Part shown: positions 33,871-45,037 of the stretch, piece by piece | How positions within the stretch are numbered: the first letter of the stretch is position 1 | Layout: every line of letters starts with the position of its first letter | Source of the DNA: Symbiodinium kawagutii | Taxonomy: Eukaryota; Sar; Dinophyceae; Suessiales; Symbiodiniaceae | DNA length: 64,000 nt | NCBI GenBank assembly: GCA_009767595.1 | Contig: VSDK01013809.1 | Location: 115,958 to 179,957 of the forward strand | Reading direction: 5' to 3' | Notes under the pieces: generated by a model | Databases searched by the model: none | What the model was told of the DNA's origin: nothing | What the model saw: only the letters and a program-made list of their open reading frames with translations | Program-made: the position numbers and the translations under genes

Positions 33871-35130
33871 ACAAGCTACCCACTCCCCAACCAAACCACC
33901 ACAATGAACCACAACCACACCACACCACAGGGGGAGGGGGGGTACACCAGGTACCATGACCATGGGTGGGGGGAGGGGGGGGGGCGGCCCNNNNNNNNNN
34001 GGGGGGGGGGGACCCAGAACCTGGAACATATATGGTGGTTTATAATGGGATTTGTAGGGTTTCAACCATAAATGAGCATTAATAATTAGGCAATTAATGA
34101 TGGTTGATGTAAGCATTCATGATGGTTAATGGGTTAATGATGGTTAACCGCAACATTGATTGGAATGGATATATTGATCAATGATTAATAGGGAAATATA
34201 ATGGTTAACGCCTATAAGGCTATGGGTCAATATTAACCAATCAACGGGGGAGAATCAGCAACAACAGGGACAACAATGGTTATTGATGGTACACCAGGAT
34301 ATATATCATAGTTTACAATGGGATTTGTAGGGGGTTAACCATGAATAACCATTCGTAATGGTCAATGTGCGCAATAATAATGGTTGGGTACAATAAATAG
34401 AGGTTACCAAGACAAAAAAAGAACATGTTGGTTATAAGGATGATAATGATTAGTCATAGGGGATAATAGCCATCAATTATAGGTGATATAATATACCAAC
34501 TTTTTGCGGGTTTCTCGGGCCAGTTTGGGAACCCCTAAGTTCTGGTTGGTCTATTGCCAAATTACATCAATAGTCAAATTGAGGTGCTGTCACCGCATAT
34601 CATTCTCTGCAAAGCCTGCATTCTCCAAACGGCAAAATGCCATGAACAATGCCATGAAAACCATCATCTGCTAGTATTGTTGCTTTTCTTGCATAGCTAA
34701 CCACTAAGAATGCTTCATAACCATTATCATCCATTATCATTTGTTATGGAACTTGTGATAAGTGAGCTATAACTGATGACCATACCTAGTTGGAGTTCAC
34801 AAATAACCGATCACCATGTCTCAGGAACAAAATCCATGGTTACTCCTACTATTTGGGTGTTTCTCAAAATAGGGGACCCCCCAAATCATCTCATATTAAC
34901 CATTAATTATACTAGTAAACCAACCATTTTTGGTGGGCCCCTATTTTGAGAAACCACCATTTCTTAGCTTGTTAGTGATCAGTTCACAAGTCAGCCACAA
35001 ATCATCCAACGCTGAGGCTCCTAAATTCTCGCGTTCCGCCAAGGAGCGAGTCAGATCCCAGTCGCTTCCAGCCCGACTTCTCACATTGGTAGCCGGTCTC
35101 CTGGCGCCCAGGTTTCCTTCATGTATAGTT
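33870..35130. other. non-coding stretch around a small gap
   Basis: Contains CACCACAACC and G-run sequence, a 10-base N gap at 33991-34000 between G/C runs, a half family B element (34208-34290) and a full family A element (34853-34962). No exon is seen. Confidence 0.6.
33991..34000. other. 10-base assembly gap between G/C runs
   Basis: Ten N between GGGGGGCGGCCC and GGGGGGGGGG; an artefactual join of unknown true length. Confidence 0.95.
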
Positions 35131-35136
35131 TTTCAG

Positions 35137-35318
35137 CGCCTACCGTTGTGGTCATTGATTTTCCGTGGGTCTCCCAGAATTTATGGGAAAATCGAAGTTG
35201 GAAACCCCCAACGTCGACGCCACAAGAGTTTCCAGAGTTTCCAACCCCAGATCTTCCCAAAAACCAACCCAGTGATCTCTGGAAGAACTATACAATGAAG
35301 TGGAAGGGCCGGACAAAG
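35137..35318 (+). CDS. candidate exon, strand unresolved
   Basis: On plus, TTTTTCAG|CG and GGACAAAG|GTAATG bound 182 bp reading PTVVVIDFPWVSQNLWENRS then Pro-rich STPQEFPEFPTPDLPKNQPS. On minus, GVDVGGFQLRFSHKFWETHG with a donor ACAACG|GTAGGC is as good. The overall minus bias argues against plus. Confidence 0.3.
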
Positions 35319-35320
35319 GT

Positions 35321-35407
35321 AATGTTGGTTTCTGATTAGTATCTACCTGTTGGTTTCATCTATTTTCATTACTTTAGGGGGGGTTACACTAATCAGAAAC
35401 CAACATT
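35321..35407. repeat. 20-bp perfect inverted repeat (hairpin)
   Basis: AATGTTGGTTTCTGATTAGT at 35321-35340 is exactly inverted at 35388-35407, with a 47-base loop. It lies at the very start of the intron implied by the plus-strand exon model. Confidence 0.85.
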
Positions 35408-36044
35408 ATAGTTTCTGAGCATGCTCTTGAAAGTGAGCATGATGTTGGAAGAAATCTTTGAATGTGTAGCAAGCACATGCACATGCTTATGAGCCAATTG
35501 GTACTGTGCTCTATATCCATTTGTCGGGACAACCTGGTCGATCTAATCAAACCTGATCTAATCCGATCTCAGTAAGAGTCCAGGAAGATTATCTGTTTAT
35601 CTAGCTGAGCTATCTACTAAATGTATATGAGTATACGTTTGAATGTACTTTGTCTATCGGTCTACCCTACTTACCTATCCGCCAACAAGACCTATATACG
35701 ATATGAAAGATTCTATCTGTGATTCAACGACGCCAATGCCAAACAAAACTGCAATATATCTATTTCTGCAATCTAAATGTCTATTCTATCTAAGGCCTCA
35801 AATCCATCCAATCTATCGAATCTATCATCAAATGAATAGATTTAAGTATCAATCCGATCCGATGAAAATCGATCAGATCCAACCCAACGCAATGCATCTA
35901 TCTACCTCTGTGTACTTAAGTAAAGTCCATGACTTTTGCAAACTGGGTGGCTTGACCCATCTGCAACTACTGTTTATGGTCATGTCCCACAAGTGCCGAT
36001 CATTCACCACTATCAACAGTACAATTTGGGCATAGTTGGTTACC

Positions 36045-36239
36045 CATACAAGGTGAGGTCCCCTAGACATACGTTGGTTAGCCACTGAAGTATAGTTGTA
36101 CCTACCATGACGGGTATTTGCCCTAGTTATAAAACAAGTTAGCTCATTGTGGGCCACCTTGGTAAGGATATAGCTACCATGACTGGTAAGTTGCCCTTGT
36201 AACCAACTTCACTCACGTTTGGGGGTCCACCAAAGGTAC
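36045..36239. mobile_element. family F-like element, degenerate
   Basis: Starts ACAAGGTGAGGTCCCC and ends GGGGGTCCACCAAAGG, with inner GGGCCACCTTGGTAAGG and repeated TACCATGAC(T/G)GGTA. It is longer than other F copies, maybe two nested ones. It abuts the candidate minus exon 36240-36340. Confidence 0.5.
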
Positions 36240-36340
36240 CAGACCGTTGTCATGGACTCCAAACGTCACGAACCGTTTCTCCCGTTTCTCCTTGAAACAA
36301 AGCACATGGAGCTCGCACTGCTGCGCCTGCGCTAGTGCGG
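36240..36340 (-). CDS. candidate internal exon beside a family F element
   Basis: The acceptor CACCGTTCCCAG|CC and donor GGTCTG|GTACC bound 101 bp reading ALAQAQQCELHVLCFKEKRE then KRFVTFGVHDNGL, ending in phase 0. The frame stays open a further few codons to the F element edge (CCTTTG|GTGGAC), a second possible donor. Another minus frame is open. Family unknown. Confidence 0.4.
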
Positions 36341-36529
36341 CTGGGAACGGTGCACTTCATGGTGGCGAATGGTGGGTTAATCGCTTTGCACAACGGTGTA
36401 CAGATTGTGAATGAGTGTGAATACTGGTCCATAATATCATCTACTTAGTGGATGGAAGATAGTGATGGATGTTTTGATTCTACTTGGCTAATAGATGGTC
36501 AACCAGTGTCTCTAGTGGGCGATTTCCCG

Positions 36530-36635
36530 TTTGCAGCACGGGACCCCACCTCGGTACTGTTTCCCGCCTGGGAACAGGGGCGATCGGACAGGATCCGTTG
36601 GTTGGGTAACGGACAGCGGCTCTGAAGTTTCCACC
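36530..36635. other. GC-rich island, coding strand unresolved
   Basis: Plus reads GDFPFAARDPTSVLFPAWEQ. Minus has acceptor AAACTTCAG|AG, donor ACCGAG|GTGGGG and reads PLSVTQPTDPVRSPLFPGGK. Probably one exon, strand uncertain. Confidence 0.35.
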
Positions 36636-36999
36636 GGACGTGTCTTCAGCTACTTAGCTATTTAGGTTTGTTGGATTCAGCTGTAGTGGTTGATTTAGTG
36701 GTTAATAGTGGTCAACTTAATGGTTTAATTATGATGGTTAATAGTGGTTAATAGGAGATATTTTTTGAATCAAAATTCAACCCGTGTATCTGTGTAAAGA
36801 CATACATACCCTGTGTTCGCATGTACACATGTATATTAATTGATAAATCAATGTGCAAATGCATACAGGGTACATGACAATAATGCAGCTGAAAACATGT
36901 GCACATAGACAAATGCCCATACATGCATGTGTTCAATCTATATAGGTTTGCTTTAATACAAATGCAATCTACATAGACATACATAGACATAGACTACTG

Positions 37000-39332
37000 T
37001 ATATTATAAGCTCCATAGGCATAAACATATGTAGACTATAAGCTATATAGTCTATTAAAAAATATATTCCATCTATGGAATATATTCGAACTAAATCTTT
37101 ATATCTTTATAAATACCCTCTCGCAATCCCTGACCTGGCAATGGATAAACTGACCATATTCTATCACGTGAAACCCTGGGTTACACCAATAAATGGTGCA
37201 TTGTCCGTTGCTAGGTTAGGGACTACCAAAGGGTATCTACCAAACACTTTAGCGCGTTGACTCGACCCTTCATCTGGCACCATCACAGCCATCCACGAGG
37301 TCTGGGTCTGGGTACTGCATCCGGCACTGAGCCAGCGGTCTGAAGAGATTTTTAATCGCTGTCACGAGTTGAAATCATCGGTTGATGGTTCAGATCGAGG
37401 GTTGATGAAAACTGTGAATGATCATAGAGAAACAAATGATGCTCAAGATATGATAACTGTTGATGATCATGGATGATCATGGATGATGATGGCTAACAAT
37501 GAGGATGAATAATGATTATCATTGATCATCATTATCAACCCTCATTATGATATTATGATTGACCAGGAGTAGTATTAATCCATTATCCATCACAATCCAC
37601 TATCAACAATCATGGCTAGTAATCATGATGGCGAATAATGATGGTAGATACTTCACGTGGATCGCGTCTGGCCATAAAGCGTGTTTTAATCGCACGGCCG
37701 CCGTGCAGCAGCATCCCAAGAAGCCGTAACATCAACTTGCACAGGGTCCAGTGGTTGATTTAATCATAGGAAAGGTATCAACCATAGATAATTAGCGACC
37801 ATAGACCATAGATAGTATCTAGGAACTGCACATGTTTATGAAATATAGTGTATGCATATATGTATACATACATATGTACACATATATGGGTGTTTCTCAA
37901 AATAGGGGTACCCCTAAATCATCCAGTTTATTAATCACTTATAGCAATAAACCAACCATTTTTTGGGCTCCCTATTTTGAGAAACACCCATATGCTTGAT
38001 GATCAGGCTTTATTGCAACAAAGCATGTGCTGTCAACAAGTACGAACCGTAGCTCGCCCAATAGGCCGCCACGGGACCGCTGTGAAGGACTCAATGGCGA
38101 TGTAAACATATGGCGAGCTGGGTCAAGCAGTTAACCAACCATCAGTTTCAGCTCCAGCCAGGGGGAAGCAGGTTTTGCCAGAGGGGGTGGTAGAAATCAC
38201 CCCAGTTACACGGCTATGGGTCAAGCTCTTAACCATCAACTTTATGGCTTCTAATAACCAACAATTTCATAGGGAAAACCATGGTTAATGATGGGAACCA
38301 GGGGGACTAAGGGTTTCGACCCACTGACATATTGTGAACGGCTAGCCATTTGTTGGATGGTTAGTCATGACCCAGTGGAGCCACGTTGACGAGCCAATTT
38401 GGTGCAGTCTTTTGTTTAAGTGTCTGTCTGGTTGACCAAGATGTTCCTGAACATTGCACTGGGACGGAACTCATGTGGCACTCCATCGTGATTTCCAAGG
38501 AACATCGGGGACCATCGATAAGGGGACCTCCATGGTTGCTCAGGACAAACTTTAGTGTGCTTTGCTGCTATCGATCTCAAATGGCCAAGAAGAACATGAT
38601 AGAACATGTCTGTATGTGGTACCCGACCCGCGCCTGTTTAGAAAAGGGCCCGCTGGCAGTAAATGCTTGTGCTTGCCAGAAGTTCACTGCTTCTACCTGA
38701 ATCTCAGCTCAGACCAATCCGCTGATTAGGAAGCTGAAGACCCACATCGCCGGGGTCACTATGGGTCATAAGCAACCATTCCCTGGGTTGATGCAAACCA
38801 TATGGATTTGGGTGATTGTCAATAATAGTTCCAAAAATGGTGGTTTCTTAAAATAGGGAGCCCCAAAAATGGCTGGTTTATTACTATAAATGACTAGTAA
38901 TGGATGATTTAGGGGTACCCCTATTTTGAGAAACACCCAAATGAGTAGGTAAACATCCGAACAGCCATTGTTTGGTCATGGGATGTTCACCCGTGACCAA
39001 AAACCCTGCCGGCATGTGATGTTCACCAGCGGTACATGGGGCCCCTGACCGGCAGGATCCCATGGGCATATTTATATACCACCTACAGCTCCACAGAGTA
39101 TCCCACTCACTGCGGTTGCATGGCTTCGATACTGATCATCCCAGCTGTGTAGATTTACGTGGTATGTTGGATGACTGGTTGGTGGTTTCAACCCCTACTA
39201 CGAAAGATATTAGTCAATCAACCAGTGGCATTTATAGAGAAAATAACACATGTTCACAACCACTGACCAAATGATATGTTCTCCTTTGATTATCTGCACG
39301 CACGGCCTCCACATTGTTTCGGCAGGTGGTAA
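37000..39332. other. mostly non-coding stretch with A, B and C elements
   Basis: Holds family A at 37885-37993 and 38836-38942, family B pieces at 38109-38160 and 38211-38330, and family C at 39174-39268. A weak minus-strand island at 37668-37740 (PLDPVQVDVTASWDAAARRP to a stop) and one at 38040-38100 (IAIESFTAVPWRPIGRATVR) may be exons. Confidence 0.4.
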
Positions 39333-39508
39333 AGTTAGGATAGGCCTTGCCCATCTTCCAACTCATCAACCCCAAACCATATTCAAGCCACCAACTATCT
39401 CATAAAATGAAAAACCATAGGGGGGACCCCACACTTTAACAATATCCGACCAAAAATGGTCAAAATCATCTTTTCAACAAGTCCCCGAACAGTAAAGGGT
39501 GGCATAAA
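39333..39508 (+). repeat. left terminal inverted repeat of the Polinton-like element
   Basis: Starts AGTTAGGATAGGCCTTGCCC and matches the reverse complement of 40770-40945 with only a few substitutions and no visible gaps. Confidence 0.9.
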
Positions 39509-39820
39509 ATGGTCATTGAAAATGATTAGATCATATATGTTTATAATTTAATCATTTTAAGTATATACCTCAACTTAGGGAAGAACATACAGAAAAAACG
39601 AATTCACCTGTGCCGACCAAGGGGTACAAAGATAGTGTCGCTTAGAACGAGAATTCCTTTGATTTTGATTTGCTGTTCATCTATTGCTACAACTGCTACA
39701 ACAGAAACTAATTAAGCGCTTATGGCGATTGAAAAGCAAGTGTTCCATCACAAACGCCAATTCATGCGAAGATTTCCTTTCAATATATTCTAATCTATGT
39801 CTATTCCTAAGTATATTATA

Positions 39821-39958
39821 ATGCCAAATCTTGATGTTCCAAAAATTGAACCCATCCATGTAAAACAGTATGAATTCAAACAATCCCCATACCAACAAGC
39901 CGACAAACTGCCGTTCAGGAGCATTATTGTCAGTGCCAGTGGGAAGAGGGTATTTTAA
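39821..39958 (+). pseudogene. viral-type packaging ATPase, N-terminal fragment with damaged P-loop
   Basis: A 45-codon frame from ATG (39821) to TAA. The end reads DKLPFRSIIVSASGKRVF, which lines up with the first strand and P-loop of FtsK/HerA-type packaging ATPases of Polintons and nucleocytoplasmic viruses. The Walker A Ser/Thr after GK is Arg and glycines are missing. A frameshift at about 39957 moves the frame to the next fragment. Not functional. Confidence 0.7.
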
Positions 39959-40230
39959 TTCAAAACTTAGTGCTAAAGATATACCGTGGATGCTTTGAGA
40001 GAATATACATTGTCAGTCCAACGGCACACGTAGACGAAGCATACAAGGAAATCAAAAAATACCTTGAGAAAGAGTTGAAAGTAGATAATAAGAAAGAGCA
40101 ATACCTATATGACGAATACGACCCAGAAGCCTTGGAACGCACAATAGACACCCAGCATAAAGTGATAGAATACCAGAAGAAGAGCAAAATTACCCAACTA
40201 TTTAGTTGCTTATTGATTATAGATGATTAA
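39958..40230 (+). pseudogene. viral-type packaging ATPase, central fragment to Walker B
   Basis: The shifted frame continues IQNLVLKIYRGCFERIYIVS then SPTAHVDEAYKEIKKYL and ends with a hydrophobic run plus DD (FSCLLIIDD), a Walker B-like site, before TAA. The YRGCFxRIYIxSPTAHxD stretch is characteristic of packaging ATPases in polinton-like viruses and virophages. The C-terminal part is absent. Its only in-frame start is a GTG within the homologous region, so it is a fragment and not a gene. Confidence 0.75.
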
Positions 40231-40394
40231 AGTTTTTCAAGTATAACAAGGTTACTAATGATCAATTCAACCAGACAACTATACTGGGATATTTTGAAAG
40301 CAGAATAAGGAATCACAAAGAACAGGATAGGACAGTCAAAAGGAAAATACCAAAAGATGGATATGTAAATGCTCAATGGTTTTGGATGATATAA
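40227..40394 (+). pseudogene. HNH-nuclease-like gene, N-terminal fragment
   Basis: The frame after the ATPase remains reads FNQTTILGYFESRIRNHKEQ then RTVKRKIPKDGYVNAQWFW and stops. It overlaps the next frame; the two together look like one protein broken by a frameshift near 40385. The ATPase and this gene are joined head to tail without spacer, a sign of internal deletion. Confidence 0.6.
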
Positions 40395-40552
40395 TTAATC
40401 ATTGTAATTGCTGTGGGTGTGGCTTTCATATTGATATTAAAGGTGGTAATGTGATGAGTAATATAACTTGTCAAAGAAAGGACAATGAACTTACCCATAC
40501 ATTGGATAGTATAATGCCATATTGTAAGTTATGTAATTGTAGTTGTAAATGA
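40376..40552 (+). pseudogene. HNH-type zinc nuclease domain fragment
   Basis: A 58-codon frame. CNCCGCGF, then NITCQRKDNELTHTLDSI, then YCKLCNCSCK has the paired CxxC zinc ligands and the R-x-D-N...H-T-x-x-N-like core of HNH endonucleases found in giant viruses, virophages and Polintons; the usual final Asn of the core is Ser here. It is too short to be a full protein. Confidence 0.7.
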
Positions 40553-40769
40553 TAAGTATGAAGAGAAGAAAATGAGAATAAGATGAATGATATAGATAAA
40601 ATAAATGAGAAGCACCTTGCCCAACTGTTGAAAAAAATATCATTCCATATTTTGGCATAACATGGTTCTTTAGAGGAGCAACTGTAGTAATATACTTATG
40701 TCATCATATAATCTAAGAGACAAACCATGCCCATCTTTCAACTCATGTATCTATTCCCCAAAATCATTG

Positions 40770-40945
40770 TTTATGCCACCCTCTACTTTTGGGGGACTTG
40801 TGGAAAAGATGATTTTGACCATTTTTGGTTGGATATTGTTCAAGTGTGGGGTCCCCCCTATGGTCTTTCATTTTATGAGATAGTTGGTGGCTTCAATATG
40901 GTTTGGGGTTGATGAGTTGGAAGATGGGCAAGGCCTATCCTAACT
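40770..40945 (-). repeat. right terminal inverted repeat of the Polinton-like element
   Basis: Inverse of 39333-39508; ends GGCCTATCCTAACT just before GGTAA. Confidence 0.9.
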
Positions 40946-40949
40946 GGTA

Positions 40950-43170
40950 AAGCCAATGAAGGAAGGCCAATGTCATCTGGACCGGCCCCAGTGAAGCTTC
41001 TGGAAAATGGCACTTGAAAACGAACAAAAATAAGAAGTTTATAATGATCAGAACGAGCTATGATAAACAATCATTCACAACAATCATAACCTCATGATTC
41101 ATGACTGTAAAATATTTACCGTTCGAAACAAGCAAAGTGTTTACTCCAACGGCAATCCACCGTCACCACTCTGGCAGTCGTTGAACCATTGGTGAAGCCT
41201 GCAGGAGTCAACTCTCACAGTCTTACAGCTGATAGAACACTATTTTTGCTGCTAGAAATGCTATGCTAGCAGTGAAAGTCTTGTACCAGCAACTGCTATG
41301 CTAGCACTAAAGTTCCATGCTTGGTTGGGTACCAGTGCGGAGCGGAAAAAACTCATTGTGAATAATCAATGTGACTTGTAGACTCACCCCGTGTTGCCAT
41401 GTTCCATTCTTCGCTGGCTGAAAATGAAATTGACCCAAACAAATATACCTACAATGAAGTATCATCTAGCATGGTACACTGTCTGCAAAACTAAGCTGGA
41501 TGTTAAGAATTGTATTTTGTTCATAGGCAAACCATCTATCTATCCATCTACTGTATCTATCCATCTACTGTATCTATCGATCTACTGTATCTATCGATCT
41601 ACTGTATCTATCGATCTATCTATCCATCTATCTCAAGTAAAGTACATGCTCGATTTTCCACCCAAGCATGTTAGCCCCCCCAGCTCGCCCCCTCCAGGAT
41701 GTCCGACCGTGCCGGTCTCCCACTTCTCAATGACCAGAGGTCTCAAGCCAGAGACCTCTGAAGGAAACTCCCAGCACCATGGATCCATCATGGAAATCCC
41801 CAGCTACTGCAATGTGAACCCACAGAAATGGGGGTCTCTCAGGCTCGCTTGGAGACCCCAAAGTTATGGATGGTCTAGTACTATAAATGCTTCGAGGATC
41901 ATTTAGGGGGTCCTCTTTCTTGAGAAACAACCATCTCTTGACCAGTAAAGCAACCAAGATATGAATTGGAACCAGCCACATGCCATGGACAAAACTCAAC
42001 TTGGACTGTGACTGTGGGCCAAAGACCTCAGATGTACCCCTGGCTGTTCACGTCCGACAACTGACCAGTCACTAGGTATCTTTGATGGGATGCGAACTAC
42101 AATTGTATTGAATGGTTTGTAGCTTGAACCAGCTCGCCATATGTTGGTATATCTCCTTTTGTTGGTTGATATTCTCTATCAAAAAACACTGACTATCATC
42201 AACTCAACTGGTTATCATTCACCAATGTCAACCACAGTGAATCACGACCAACCATTAAGTTATTGAGCATTGAACCATTGGTTAGCGGTCGTTCACCATG
42301 AAGTATTTATCTCTACCTATGGTCAACCATGATTAGTTATCATCAGCCAGTGTCAACCATTGTTGTGTTCCAGTAATCATCTATATAGTAAGAAAATAAG
42401 CCTTTCCTGGATTCCCTAACTATTTTGAGAAAACACCATATATCACCATATTTTGCTATATGATTAACCAGCTAATCAACCATCATTGACCACTAGATTT
42501 GCCATTCTTAGCTTTTGTTAAGCAATGTCAAGTCATCATCAGCAGTAAGACTCATTCGAGGCAGCCGTTCTGATAATCCCCTCAGCTTCTGCCGCCCACA
42601 TGGCACCAGCTGCTATAACATTACTATTCAGTTCTCAAGACCAGCCTTGTTTCGCAAGCCTCCTTGTCTTTTGATTTGCCTACTAAGTCAAGATTCTCAA
42701 ACGTTTCGATGGCCGAAGCACGTCGTCCAACAAGCTGTTCAGCCAGCAACGAAAACACTAATGGTGGCTTTGCATCCACAAAAACCCAGAACACCTGCGC
42801 TATAGCCTATATGGTGGTTTCTCAAAATAGGAGGCCCGTTAAGTCATCCAATATTAATCATTGATAGTAATGAACCAACCATTTTTTGAGTCCTCTATTT
42901 TGAGAAACCTGCGTATCCTATATTTGACTATGGGTCAGTTCACCCTTAGTCCCCCTGGTTCCCCTATCATTAACCAGCAAGTTTTCCCTATAAAATGGGG
43001 TTGGTCATCATTAAATTGGTTGGTTAACTGCTTGACCCAGCTCACCATATATAGCTGGTATATCCCCATACTATTGTTGCTTATTATTCCCCTATTAATT
43101 CACCATTAACCAGCGATAACATTGGTTGGTTAACTGCTTGACCCGGTCGCTCGCCATATGAACATCCACG
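40950..43170. other. non-coding stretch with simple repeats and MITEs
   Basis: Holds a CTATCCATCTACTGTAT repeat (41536-41640), family A at 41831-41933 and 42809-42915 and family B/D at 42928-43160. Plus frames at 41391-41906 and 42515-42805 have no splice or family support. Confidence 0.5.
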
Positions 43171-43172
43171 AC

Positions 43173-43276
43173 CTGCTGCCCCTCTGAGCTCGGCGAGAAA
43201 CGCTGGGCGGTAAGCCCGAAAAGCCTGCGGACCGGCGCGGCCAGCGACTGTGGTCCCATGTCAATGGTTGGGAGAC
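43173..43276 (-). CDS. internal exon, unknown protein
   Basis: The acceptor AATTTTGGAG|GT and donor GGGCAGCAG|GTCGTG bound 104 bp. The preferred frame reads LPTIDMGPQSLAAPVRRLFG then LTAQRFSPSSEGQQ, ending in phase 0. One other minus frame is open and one has a stop. Family B/D elements lie in the next intron. Confidence 0.5.
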
Positions 43277-44087
43277 CTCCAAAATTGTTGATTTACTATG
43301 GTGTTGATACACTGGATGACTACTAAGAAAAATGGGGTAACTACTGAAAAATGGTTCAAAAGTGGTTGGTTCACGGTTTACTGCTGAAAATGGTTACCCT
43401 TATGGCTGGGGGGGTTTTCTATGGCTTGAGAAACACCCATGGCAAAGCCTTCGTTCATGGCGAGTCTTGAGCTCTTGGAATTTCAGGAGGCTTTTTCTAC
43501 AAAGCTCTTGAAGCTTCGTTCGGAGTCTTAGTGGTAAGCATGGGTGCTTCTCAAGCCATAGGGGATCCACAAAAACGCTTGGTTTATGACATTTTACTAC
43601 TATACTACATGGTTAATAAACTCGATTTTTAGGGGTACCCCTATGACTTAAGAAACCACCATTTGGGGTGAGTTCTTGATGGTTCTTAGAAGGTTAACTG
43701 CCCCAACTACGTGCGAATACGCAACACAGAAGTTGCCACATGTGGGGATGAAGTACAGTGGCGGTCTAGATACTTCCGCAATTTGACAGAGAAACAAACA
43801 ATTCCCAAGTCCTATAGTTGGAAACACATATTATTACATAAACAAGGCAAAACAAGCAATACCAATCATTTTCATGCTACAATACAATGTCTCAGTAGTG
43901 AGGAGGAATCAAAAATCAAGGACAACAAGTACATTTTGATACATTTTGTTCCGCATCTTGAGAACAACAACACTTTGTCCACGGTACTGAAGCAGCATGG
44001 CCGGTGGTTGGACCCAAGTGAGGAGAGACAGTCGTCATGTGACCGGTCCCTGCAGTGAATGGAACCCCAAGACCTTGTGCAACCAAC

Positions 44088-44366
44088 TCATCGGATGGCA
44101 TTGCAACGCTCACATCTGTGGTACCCGTTTGCTGCCAGCCGTTGATCAAGGGAAGGCCACCCTTCATTTCCCAGGGAAAAGTTTCGCAAGTTTCTAAGGG
44201 CTGCACTGTGGACAGCGAGCTGAAGGCAAAGCCGAAATTGAGAATCCTCGTATGTTGCAGTTCCCCCCTGAGCATCCTGTGTTGGCCGAAGCTTCCGAAC
44301 ATCTTCTGCAACCGCGGGTGGCAAAATGGCCCTGACATATGGACACTTGTCACGCTTCGGAAGCCC
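44088..44366 (-). CDS. last exon of a minus-strand gene, CxxC near the end
   Basis: A textbook acceptor (CACCATGTTTCAG|GG) begins 279 bp (92 codons) that stay open to TGA. Segments: GLPKRDKCPYVRAILPPAVA, EDVRKLRPTQDAQGGTATYE, SQFRLCLQLAVHSAALRNLR and the end GYHRCERCNAIR. A second minus frame over the 3' part (GLPLINGWQQTGTTDVSVAM) is a rival. No family was recognised; the C-terminal CxxC could bind metal. The exons at 45392-45785 lie upstream. Confidence 0.6.
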   Translation of the reverse strand, partial: GLPKRDKCPYVRAILPPAVAEDVRKLRPTQDAQGGTATYEDSQFRLCLQLAVHSAALRNLRNFSLGNEGWPSLDQRLAANGYHRCERCNAIR

Positions 44367-44890
44367 CTGAAACATGGTGAAGCAACTGCTTGTATGGCCG
44401 TCAGTTCACGAACTGAGAAATTGAATGAATCGGCAGGACCCTTGGTGATTAGGGATTTTTAGTTTGCAAAATACTTGTAATCCTCCAGTGTACATGGTCA
44501 ATATGGCTTTTAATCCAGTATTGTGATACATCAGTTTAAGCGGGTTGCTATGGCTTTCCAAGTAATGACTACAGTGATAAACCCCCTACTTGTAGTTTAA
44601 TTATATTGATTTGTATGTTTTTCCTTGCCTACTGTCGTGATAATTCGCCTAGTACATCTAGGTTAGTATGGCTTGGAACCTACGGTCGTGCAATAGTGGC
44701 TATCCTCATAGCATAACAGGCTTAGTGTATGGCTGCTCCACCTGCAGGACCAAACTCATCCTCCAACGCAGTGCGCAATGTCCTGCAGTCAGGCGCAATC
44801 ATTACCCGGCTTGGAAATTCAACAAAAGCAACGATTGGTGATTTCACACATGTGCGCAATGCGGGGGTTCAGCATAAACACTTTAGTAGG

Positions 44891-45037
44891 TTTGTCGGGC
44901 AAAGCCCTAGCTCATCCCCTTCGCTGCAGGTGTGGACTAGCTGCCCGCCTGTCCGCATAGTATTGCCTCCGGGGTTGGAACCCCAGAGCTAGCGACCGAG
45001 GGACATGGCTATAGCCACTAGACTATACCGACCACCG
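44891..45037 (-). mobile_element. tRNA-derived SINE-like element
   Basis: On the minus strand an RNA polymerase III box A (TAGTCTAGTGG, 45015-45025) and a near-perfect box B (GGTTCCAACCC, 44972-44982) are spaced as in a tRNA. The acceptor stem does not pair and a non-tRNA body follows, so it is not a tRNA gene. It is flanked by near-direct repeats AGCATAAACACTTTAGTAGG (44871-44890) and AGCATAGACACTTTAGCAAG (45045-45064), which look like a target duplication. Confidence 0.55.

Larger units (their letters stand above)
39333..40945 (+). mobile_element. miniature Polinton / polinton-like virus remnant
   Basis: Terminal inverted repeats of about 176 bp (39333-39508 and 40770-40945, roughly eight mismatches by eye) begin 5'-AG and end CT-3'. 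They are flanked by a direct GGTAA duplication (39328-39332 and 40946-40950). AG ends, long TIRs and 5-6 bp duplications are typical of Polintons/Mavericks, inserted by a retroviral-like integrase. The AT-rich interior carries broken packaging-ATPase and HNH-nuclease genes in the same direction. Intact relatives are 15-20 kb, so more than 90% is missing; no polymerase, integrase, capsid or protease piece is seen. Confidence 0.85.

Noticed and set aside
32823-34071. Tyr/Leu-rich frames of 62-293 codons, multi-pass membrane protein-like
   Set aside because: Produced by the stop-free 11-bp minisatellite in all three frames at once.
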